NCBI RefSeq assembly: GCF_033958435.1
Contig: NC_134152.1
Location: 9,906,001-9,970,000, forward strand
Direction of reading: 5' to 3'
DNA length: 64,000 nucleotides
Origin: Carettochelys insculpta
Lineage: Eukaryota > Chordata > Testudines > Carettochelyidae
Shown here: in pieces, positions 43,002 to 51,040 of the stretch
How positions within the stretch are numbered: the stretch's first letter is position 1
Layout: each line of letters begins with the position of its first letter
Translations under genes and position numbers: made by a program
The notes under the pieces: generated by a model
The model's database searches: none
What the model was told of the DNA's origin: nothing
Seen by the model: the letters and a program-made list of their open reading frames with translations, nothing else

Positions 43002-46001
43002 ATGGTACAACGGCCTGAGAGTACAAGATATGCCCCCTCTGTACAAATTCAACAAAATGAATTACAACCGGTGACTGACACTAGACCGTACGTTTCTCTA
43101 ATAGACAAAAACAATAAGAGCCATCAGTTCCTAATAGATACAGGAGCACAGATAAATGTCATTTCTCCCGATGTCCCACATCAAAACACTCACATAAAGC
43201 TGTGGGTACAGGGAGTTAATGAATTGAAGGAGGCTCCTGTAGTAAAAACATCCTTTAAAACCCCCGAAGGGAGATACAAGACCTACAAAGCCATACTAGG
43301 AGTTAGGAATTTAATAGGCATAGACACCATTAGAGACTTGAAATTGCAGCCAGTTTTAGCAGTACTTCCAGTAGAGCCTGTCTCTACTCGGGCTAACATT
43401 CATGAGCCAGAAATAACAAACCCCCAGGTCTGGAAGTATAGCGCAATCCCTACTAAGACCAAGGAGGGAGTTGCAGCTATTACAAAGTTATTACAAGATC
43501 TCCAGACCGAGGGTAAGTTAATAAGAATACACCAATCTAAATATATCAGTAGTGCTTGGGGAATCCCTAAGCCTGGGACTGAGCCACAGCAGGCCAAGTT
43601 TAGGATGGTCATAGACTATCGGAAAGCAAATGACCATATTGCTGCAGTACCTTATATTGTTAAATGGGATAGGCCAGCTATCGAAGAGGTACTGAGCAAT
43701 AAAGATTTCCTGTGGGGTTGTACACTAGATTTGAAAGATATGTTTTATCAAGTCCCCATGTATGATCCTTATGGGGTACTTAACTTCCACTTTGCTGGCC
43801 AAATGTACCAGTGGAAGGTTCTCCCCCAGGGATATAAGAATTCTCCTGCTGTGGCCACTCAACAGTTAGCCAAAACACTAGAAAAAATCAAAATCCCTCC
43901 GGGCTGTGAACTCCTCTACTACGTGGACGATGTCGCCGTAGTGGGGAAGGATCAATTCACAGTCCAGAAGCTGTTGCAACAAGTTGTTGTACAGCTTAAG
44001 AAAGATAATTGGAGGGTGAATGAGGAGAAGTCCCAGATGACGCCTATGAAGGAGTTTACTTTCTTGGGGATTTCCATCACTGAGATTAACTGGTGTACTA
44101 AGCCCGAGGTAGAAGTCTTAGAGAAGTGGTTGGCTCACCCACCTGAGACTACAAAACAAGTCCAGGAAGTATTAGGGTATTTAAATTATCATCGATATTT
44201 AATACCCATTAAATTGGCTGCAGGTCTAAGCCTATTACAAAACAAGTTGAAAAAGGGAGATAAGATCAAATGGACACCGGGTCAGAGAGTAGCCTACTCT
44301 ATGCTACTCGAGGCTCTAAAAGATCCTCAACCACTGGCCCGTATAGACTCAGCAGACCCAATAGCGATATCAATTGATCTCGCTAATGATCAATTGGTAA
44401 TCGAAGTCACACAAAAAGATCAACCTGTTGGCCGAGTTATTAAGAAACTACAGCCTACCCAAATTAACTATGGGATATATGGCAAAATGCTGCTCGCCTT
44501 GAGAGAGGCAAAGATATGGAATGGGTACCATGGTACTGTAAAAGCCCCAATGGTAAGATCTCTTCAGTGGTTAAGAACGGAGTACCCACTGGAGTTTGGA
44601 GGAGAACAGGCCACATGGAGTCAGCTGCTTTACGAAGCGCAAACTCTGTGGTCTTCCTGGTTGCTAATCAATACCCCAAACCCTGCGGAAAGCAGACCCA
44701 AGGCCCTGGTGATCCGAACTGAAGACCAGGAACCTTGGTTGTTCTGTGATGGATCCACAAAACATTTCCCTAAAGCAGGAATTTTCTGTGCTAGATGCCG
44801 TTACTTAAAAATAGTAATGGAAAAACCTAATACATCTGCACAGGAAGCTGAAGTCAAAGGGGTATTGTATGCAGTCCAGCATGCAAATGACAAACACAAG
44901 CTGGAGGCTCCGGTCATTGGTATCGACTCGGAGTATGTGATCAGGGTTCTCTCCAGGGAAGCCAAGCCAACGGCTTACCCTGAACATTGGGACATAATTT
45001 ATCAAAAGCTAGAATTAAAACCTAGACCATGGTTTCTCGTACATTGCCCTTCGCACAGAAAAGATTCTAATGAATTCCACACGTTTTTAGATCAGCACCT
45101 CCAACAGTACTGCAGGCAGACTTTGGAGGTTAAGCAAAACAGACTGTTAGGAAACTCAGGTGATTCCCTAAACCTGGCCAGGTGGTTCCATCATAAATGG
45201 GGTCACTGGGGTCCTAAAGTTTGTAACAAAATGTGGAAAAAAGATAAGGGCAGTCCATATGTGTCCTTCAAGACCTGGCAGCAGGTCAGCCAGGGCTGTT
45301 TGCTATGCCATACGCACAAGCGTATGAACCGGCCTAGGTCTGAGGTGCATACTCTAGATCCGGCCTATTTTGCCCCGGGTACAACCTGGCAAGTTGACAT
45401 TATGGGACCCCTACCAGGAGCTAAGCTGTTTCCGAAGGCTCTGGTAGTGGTGGACCTTGGGTCCCGCCAAGTCTGGGCGGCTCCCACCAAAAAGACTACT
45501 GCCAGGGATGTTATCCGTTTGCTGTCCAAGTGTGTGGCAAACTGGTCTGTGCCAGTTGAAATCCAATCAGATAATGGACCACCTTTTAATTCAAAGGAGG
45601 TTGACCAGCAGATGCGCATTTGGAACACTCGCTGGCACTTCCATCTCCCCTATCACCCACAAAGCAATGGGGTGGTAGAGAGGAAAATAGGGGTCTTGAA
45701 AACGCAACTCAAGATCCTCAACCCCAACATTGATTTTAAAGGGTGGCATGCCTACTTGGACGAGGCTTTGATAAACATCAATAGGGCAGTTTCTAGATGG
45801 CCGGAGATAGAGCCCAAGGCTAGAACACCTTGGAAGCCGATGTACCATCAGGGTCAAAGAGTCTGGGTTACTCTGCCAGGGGAAGGAAAAAGTGAACCTT
45901 TTCCTAGTGTTATTCAGGAGGTTGGCGAGTACCCGAATACGTACCATCTGAGTCCAAACAACATGTTAGTCCATCACAATTGGTTAACACAAAGGGCTTG
46001 A
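43002..46001 (+). CDS. pol: retroviral Pol: protease, RT, RNase H, integrase
   Basis: 999 codons from the first ATG in a frame that opens at 42900. Protease: FLIDTGAQINVIS, catalytic Asp codon at 43137. RT: FRMVIDYRKAND, TLDLKDMFYQVP, LPQGYKNSP and the catalytic YVDD at 43920-43931. RNase H: LFCDGSTKHF (Asp at 44748), AQEAEVKGV, IGIDSEYV and a HRKDSNEF end. Integrase: zinc-binding HHKWGH and CLLCHTH (about 45190-45315), catalytic Asp in WQVDIMGPL, Asp in IQSDNGPPF and Glu in VVERKIGVLK; the C-terminus reads RVWVTLPGEG. All key residues are present. The frame is +1 relative to gag and lies behind stops at 42861 and 42897, so expression by a spliced RNA or two recoding steps must be considered. 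Confidence 0.93.
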   Translation: MVQRPESTRYAPSVQIQQNELQPVTDTRPYVSLIDKNNKSHQFLIDTGAQINVISPDVPHQNTHIKLWVQGVNELKEAPVVKTSFKTPEGRYKTYKAILGVRNLIGIDTIRDLKLQPVLAVLPVEPVSTRANIHEPEITNPQVWKYSAIPTKTKEGVAAITKLLQDLQTEGKLIRIHQSKYISSAWGIPKPGTEPQQAKFRMVIDYRKANDHIAAVPYIVKWDRPAIEEVLSNKDFLWGCTLDLKDMFYQVPMYDPYGVLNFHFAGQMYQWKVLPQGYKNSPAVATQQLAKTLEKIKIPPGCELLYYVDDVAVVGKDQFTVQKLLQQVVVQLKKDNWRVNEEKSQMTPMKEFTFLGISITEINWCTKPEVEVLEKWLAHPPETTKQVQEVLGYLNYHRYLIPIKLAAGLSLLQNKLKKGDKIKWTPGQRVAYSMLLEALKDPQPLARIDSADPIAISIDLANDQLVIEVTQKDQPVGRVIKKLQPTQINYGIYGKMLLALREAKIWNGYHGTVKAPMVRSLQWLRTEYPLEFGGEQATWSQLLYEAQTLWSSWLLINTPNPAESRPKALVIRTEDQEPWLFCDGSTKHFPKAGIFCARCRYLKIVMEKPNTSAQEAEVKGVLYAVQHANDKHKLEAPVIGIDSEYVIRVLSREAKPTAYPEHWDIIYQKLELKPRPWFLVHCPSHRKDSNEFHTFLDQHLQQYCRQTLEVKQNRLLGNSGDSLNLARWFHHKWGHWGPKVCNKMWKKDKGSPYVSFKTWQQVSQGCLLCHTHKRMNRPRSEVHTLDPAYFAPGTTWQVDIMGPLPGAKLFPKALVVVDLGSRQVWAAPTKKTTARDVIRLLSKCVANWSVPVEIQSDNGPPFNSKEVDQQMRIWNTRWHFHLPYHPQSNGVVERKIGVLKTQLKILNPNIDFKGWHAYLDEALININRAVSRWPEIEPKARTPWKPMYHQGQRVWVTLPGEGKSEPFPSVIQEVGEYPNTYHLSPNNMLVHHNWLTQRA

Positions 46002-46022
46002 AGCTTGTGTAATAACCAAACC

Positions 46023-46040
46023 TTTTCTCTTGTTTTGCAG
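46023..46040 (+). promoter_or_regulatory. env splice acceptor
   Basis: TTTTCTCTTGTTTTGCAG, a near-ideal pyrimidine tract and AG, ends four bases before the env ATG and 22 bases after the pol stop. It fits a singly spliced env mRNA. Confidence 0.8.
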
Positions 46041-46043
46041 ATC

Positions 46044-47750
46044 ATGCTGCTTCTAATCCTAGCTATGTTAGTTGTAGGCAATATTGGTGTTTTACAAGAT
46101 TGGGAACGAAATACATTTATTAGGATGGCAAATTTGGTGGCTACGGCCTTAAATGAAACGGATTGCTGGATTTGCAGCGCATTTCCTGCAACCAGCAGGG
46201 TCGGTATCCCGATGCTCCCAATCCCACTAACAACAAGAAACATGACCAAATGTTTAGGACAAAAGAACGCCACATGGGGGGCTATGACCATCAGTAGATC
46301 TGACTATCTGCTAGTAGAGAAGCGAAAGGGACGTTGGTGTTTTGTTTGTAACGGGTCTGACTTGTACGATTGGAAACAACCCGTTACACAGTATAGCCTG
46401 AGTTATGATGTTAATAGACAAAGACATGTGTGGATAAAAAGAGCACATAAAGGCATTGCTGTGGGTAGGAGTGAATGCGACACATACATTATGGAGCATG
46501 GCATGTCTTTCCCACAGCCTTGGGGGAACATGTGGTTCCCAAATGTAAAATCTTATTGGTCTGAGAGCGATAAATCAGGCGAAAACTGTGTACACGTGAA
46601 TGGCTCACAGTTATACAATTGCACACCTTCAGGAGGTGCTCCGTGGCCCTTTTCAGGGTATTATGAGGGAGCTGCGCAATCTTTAAAATCTAATCCCCAG
46701 CAGGGAAGCGGCGGTTGTAATAAAGCCCTTTATGCTCTTGTTGGCCACTATTGGGTGTGTGGCGACAAGGCGTATAAGGTGCTCCCTGCTTTCTGGGATG
46801 GCTCCTGTTATCTGGCTTATCTATTACCTTCCTTACATCTACGTAAAACGCTGCCGAGGGGAGGAGTAGGTAATGCCGTGCCATATGCCCTGGGTCATTT
46901 GGGCATCGATTTCGGTGTCGAACATCACGTGAGTCGTTCCGATTATTTAAGACCACAGGTACCTGGTGTCAGCGATTATGATGAGGGGGAGCTGGTGTTA
47001 GGACAGCGTCTAACGACCAGACGTAAGCTCCCTCCCATAAGACTGGCACCTAGAAATGGTGCAGGTGCTGGGCTAGTTCGCCAAAGGAGCCCAGTTGCAG
47101 GCTTTCCACACCTGGAGACCAATGAGTTCCCATCTAGTCATGGAGGTCAGAGACCCAAGAGAGATCTCGAGCAGGCATTGCAAGACCTCAGGAATCGTAG
47201 ACCTCTGACAATGCAAGAAACAATAGGTTGGGCGCTTATCCCACCTGTTGGAGTGGCCAGAGTCGGTGGAGCTGTCATCCGACTCCAGTCAGTACTAGAG
47301 GTTGTGGCAAACGAAACTGGCCAGTCCCTGAAAGATCTAGCTACTGAGCAGCACGAGCTCAGGCAAGCTGTTGTCCAGAATAGAATAGCTCTGGACATGA
47401 TATTGGCAGATAAAGGTGGTGTCTGCGCTATTTTTGGCAAACAATGTTGTGTCTATATTCCAGACAACAAAGACAAAATTTTTAACCGCGCAGAACACAT
47501 AATGCAAGTGGCGTATGTCCCTCCAGCACCACCTGTGTGGGACCTCTGGTCATGGGTGACGGGAAAGTTGGGATACCTAGGTACCCAGATAATGAAAGGT
47601 GTAGCCTTGTTTTTCCTACTCGTGGTATTGGCATTGGTTATTTATGTCATTGTTAAGGTAGTGCTTGCCTGTATCTTGTACTGTAAACCTAAGGAAAAAG
47701 TCGTCGTCAAAGAGGTCGTAGTCCATCGACCTCTAGAGAGATGGTATTAA
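46044..47750 (+). CDS. env: retroviral envelope glycoprotein (SU and TM)
   Basis: 568 codons; ATG chosen because it follows the splice acceptor and begins a signal peptide (MLLLILAMLVVGNIGV). SU is about 373 residues, with DCWICSAFPA at residues 40-49 resembling the CWxC isomerase motif of gamma-type envelopes and several N-glycosylation sequons (NET, NMT, NAT, NGS). A furin-type site RPKR ends at 47162. TM is 195 residues: a hydrophobic PPVGVARVGGAVIRLQ segment, then VVQNRIALDMILADKGG with the CX6CC motif at residues 461-469, an ordered heptad-like stretch, and a membrane anchor ALFFLLVVLALVIYVIVKVV near the end, with a short basic tail. The SU-TM disulfide architecture is that of gamma- and alpharetroviruses. 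The frame is intact. Confidence 0.93.
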   Translation: MLLLILAMLVVGNIGVLQDWERNTFIRMANLVATALNETDCWICSAFPATSRVGIPMLPIPLTTRNMTKCLGQKNATWGAMTISRSDYLLVEKRKGRWCFVCNGSDLYDWKQPVTQYSLSYDVNRQRHVWIKRAHKGIAVGRSECDTYIMEHGMSFPQPWGNMWFPNVKSYWSESDKSGENCVHVNGSQLYNCTPSGGAPWPFSGYYEGAAQSLKSNPQQGSGGCNKALYALVGHYWVCGDKAYKVLPAFWDGSCYLAYLLPSLHLRKTLPRGGVGNAVPYALGHLGIDFGVEHHVSRSDYLRPQVPGVSDYDEGELVLGQRLTTRRKLPPIRLAPRNGAGAGLVRQRSPVAGFPHLETNEFPSSHGGQRPKRDLEQALQDLRNRRPLTMQETIGWALIPPVGVARVGGAVIRLQSVLEVVANETGQSLKDLATEQHELRQAVVQNRIALDMILADKGGVCAIFGKQCCVYIPDNKDKIFNRAEHIMQVAYVPPAPPVWDLWSWVTGKLGYLGTQIMKGVALFFLLVVLALVIYVIVKVVLACILYCKPKEKVVVKEVVVHRPLERWY

Positions 47751-48222
47751 TTAAATAAATAACTATAACATAGGATTAATGGGGAAAATTGTTGACTAAT
47801 TGGCATCAGTTGTTTAGACTGCTGAAGTCTTGATTCTCTTGGCAGGTGATTGAGTGCAGGGTGAGCTGGGCTACCTCTGTCCGTGCCACGGGGGCATTCT
47901 ATTCGTAGTTGTCCGCGTGAGCATATACGGTTATGTAGCGCAGCTGTGCCTGTCCTCTCTAACACCATACATCTTGTCTGGGCGCAGGCTGGACTGTAGG
48001 GACCGAGGATGGGTGTCATCCGTGGTCTTCCACTGTATCCGGGCTTTTTAGGGAGGCAGGATGAGTGACACTGTGTGTTAAGTGCCACTGTACCTGGTTC
48101 CCCGTAATAGGAGCGCGGAATGAGTGAGTTGACTATTGGGTGTCATCGTACCTGGGCCTCATGAGTCGTACCTGCGTAGGATGTGAGTTGGCATACATCC
48201 CATGGCCATGGCCACGGGGGCA
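47751..48222 (+). other. env-LTR spacer with polypurine-tract candidate
   Basis: 472 bases with no recognised gene. A possible splice acceptor TTGATTCTCTTGGCAG ends near 47845. The motif CCACGGGGGCAT occurs twice, near 47887 and at 48212 directly before the 3' LTR. The second is where plus-strand priming should occur, but the purine run is only about five G, which is short for a polypurine tract. Confidence 0.55.
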
Positions 48223-50914
48223 TGTTGTAAATTCCTCTATAGAGAACATGTCCCTGGCCATGGGCTGTGAGGTTTGTGTGTGCCTTCCACTACCCTTTAC
48301 CAGATAGCCTCGAGATGTCAAGCAGTTTTAAATTAAAAATAGGATTTATATGGACTTAACAGTCTTCCCCACTAATCTAGGTAAGAATAAATTTAAACTG
48401 TAAAATAATTTACTTCATAAAACACTGTTTAGGTAACCATATAACCCAGGTAAATGCAAGGTATAGGGAGTGACCGTTAGGGTTGCCCGTTGCCTATGCA
48501 TATTCATAAGCTAATTGCATATTCATGAGCATCGGTTTGAATTCAGATGCACGGATTGGACCATTTATGATGCTCATGAATATGTAAACGGAACGTGCAT
48601 CCTGGTTGCCGGGGCAACGCAGGTGCGGACCTGACACCTGCGAGTGTTCAAACAGGTCCGCCCCAGCTCTATAAATTCTGGAGCGCAGCCCGGCTTTGCC
48701 AGTCCGTCGGGGAGCAGCGGAGAAGAGGACAACGGACCCAGAAGAGCAAAAAGGACTGAGTTTAGAGCTGGACTCAGCCTTGGCCGAAGATTCGACGAGA
48801 AGAGCTGAAGCAGACCCACGTGTCAATCTACGCACCCCAGCCACCGTGGGACGCAGAAGCCTTTTCGAAGAGCTCCGGCTGAGAAGCCTTTTTGAAGAGC
48901 TCCAGTGAACAAGAACTGAGCTGAACTCACTAAAGGCCTCAGATTTTACCTGAGGCAGGCTCGCCAGGCAGACCGCGCCGGCAGGTGCCCTGCCTGGGGA
49001 GCCGCACAAGCGGCGGCCTCTGCTGGCCGGCGGCGGAGCTGCTGCTGCTTTTAGCCAGGGGTTTTTGTTAACCAAGCTGGCCTTTTCCCCTGGCCTCCTC
49101 TTCTTTTCCCTATCTATCCTATCTGCCTGCCGCGGCTGCCAGTAAAAAGCGCGCCGTGAGGGCTTCACTTCCTAGGTTCCTGTGGAGACCCTCGGGCCCG
49201 GCGCCCGGACTGACAGATCAGGAGGAGGATAGGTATTTAATAACTGCTCTCCACAAACATTAGGGATATTAGCTTAAACCTCTAGAGTTAGGGTTTATAT
49301 ATTGTTAGCATTAATAATACTGATCCCTTATTGATATTACAAGGGTTTAAATCGTCTTAAATTGTGGAACCCTGTTCCCAGGGTTCTTATTTGTAAAGCA
49401 CAGGAGGCGGTCTACTGACCTAGCCGCTTTACCTTTTGCATACATAATAGAAGACTAGATAAGAATTTTAATTCATAGGGACCCAGAACTGATTGCTCCC
49501 TCCGCTGGGTAGAGCTCACCCAAGCGGGGGTTGAAGCATAAGGGGATAACCCGGTAAAGGGAGAACCCCAATTAGAATTTTACACATAATCTTAAACTAA
49601 AAGAGTAATTTAAAGGGACACCCCATTAAGGGGGTACCCATATTAAATAAATCCCTGTAGGGTTACATAAGACCTCAGGCGTTGTCAATAAGTCCTGAGG
49701 CGGCCGTAGGAGGCAGGTATCCTATTAACATTCATTAAGTGTATACATATAAGAAGTCCTAGGGTAGTAGCCATAGCCACTTTTAGAGGCCCCATCTGCC
49801 TGGCCAGCAGGGGTAACCTCACCTAGGCAATTTTAAATTCCAGCTGTTCCCTTGGGTCGCTGGGGGACCTAGGGTAGAGCATCACCGGCCATTTTCCTAA
49901 AAGGCGAAAAGTGCTCTGAAGGGGGCGGGTGCCCCGAGTAAGAGGAATATAATATTGTATAGTTCCTCCCGAGGCAGGGCAGTAAAGGGGCTCCCTTATT
50001 AGGGGGTCCGACATAGGCAGCTCTCGGGAGGCGTCGTATTATAGTCCCTTTAAGCCCAAAACTACCCATAATTAAGCGTTTGGGACGCTGAGGCGAAGGG
50101 AAGCCAGCGCAGTCTTAATTTATTGCGCTGGGGTCTTTTCGGGTAAAAATATCCCATAAATCTGGAAGCCCGTTACCAGACTAAATAACCTGGCATATTA
50201 TATGTATACATAGACATTCTGGAAGCCCGTTACCAGATTAAACAACCTGGCATAATTAAATATATAGAAACGTATTAATATATAACATAAAGAGAAACAT
50301 AAAGATATACACATATTCAAATAGATACATAAGGAAATATATAGCAGAGTTGTTGTTATCAGTTCTGGTTTATTTCTTTTCCCTTATAGCACACGCACGG
50401 AAGAGCACCAAGTTGTGCGTCCCAGTGGAGCCAACAGTAAGTCTAAAGAAGGGTATAGTTTAAACGTTGTAACTACACAAATACAACAAAGGGGCTATTA
50501 GTCAACTAGTTCCAAATCCTGTGCTGAGACTCAGGGAACAGGGAAGGATATAGTTGTAGCTTCTAGAGATATTAAATAGATACATAGTAAAATAAAGTGT
50601 GGTAACATAGTAAATAAATAGGAAAGAGAAAACACTACATTGTAAAAACCTAGCTCTTGTTAGAATAAAAAGAAACTTAGTTGTGGACAGTTGACCCCTT
50701 GTCTGTCATCTTTTCTGGGGAACAAACGGGCTCTGTCACACACCCTGTAAACCCCTGTGGATCAGACACCGTTGACATCGATCCAGGTAGCGGGGTAAAA
50801 CCTGGGCTGGTGCTTGGTGGCTGGTGGAAAATCTTAGGCAGCCTTATTGGGCCCTTGGTTGTCTCTGTATTGGCCACTGCAGCTTGACCTGTGCCAGCCG
50901 TTTAAAGATCGTTA
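48223..50914 (+). repeat. 3' LTR, 2692 bp
   Basis: Second copy of the LTR. It starts TGTTGTAAATTCC right after the motif CCACGGGGGCA and ends GATCGTTA before the target duplication. It supplies polyadenylation; AATAAA at 50664-50669 followed by a GT-rich stretch is the best-placed signal. The one base difference from the 5' copy is at about 50396. Confidence 0.94.
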
Positions 50915-50919
50915 CCTTT
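50915..50919. repeat. retroviral target-site duplication, right copy
   Basis: CCTTT directly after the LTR end ATCGTTA, matching 38574-38578. Confidence 0.88.
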
Positions 50920-51040
50920 CTGCACAAAGCACAGCAGAGCCACTGCAGGGACCAGAAGATGATAGCTATGGCCCCACAGCAGTTCCTGGGCCAGCACCGC
51001 ATCTATGCCATGGTCAGGCTGCTGGCCATGGTAACTATAG

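Larger units (their letters stand above)
38579..50914 (+). mobile_element. Endogenous retrovirus, complete provirus with very long LTRs
   Basis: 12336 bp: LTR, gag, pol, env, LTR. The two LTRs are 2692 bp each, offset 9644 bases. Flanks are the 5-bp duplication CCTTT at 38574-38578 and 50915-50919. gag, pol and env all have full uninterrupted frames. It lacks a dUTPase or other known accessory gene. The integrase sequence PYHPQSNGVVERKIG resembles class III/spuma-like elements, while Env is gamma-like. The single LTR difference found by eye suggests a very recent insertion. Class assignment needs a phylogeny. Confidence 0.95.

Noticed and set aside
48494..49168. Antisense ORF of 224 codons in the 3' LTR as a protein-coding gene
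   Set aside because: It lies over promoter and leader sequence, has a low-complexity Ser/Arg composition and no motif; kept only as a low-interest observation.
38579..50914. Tandem duplication of LTR plus leader instead of a true 2.7-kb LTR
   Set aside because: A GGCGCCCGG motif at about 39559 looks like an internal primer site, which would make the LTR shorter, but the CCTTT duplication and the TGG at 41271 sit exactly at the 2692-bp repeat ends, favouring a genuine long LTR.
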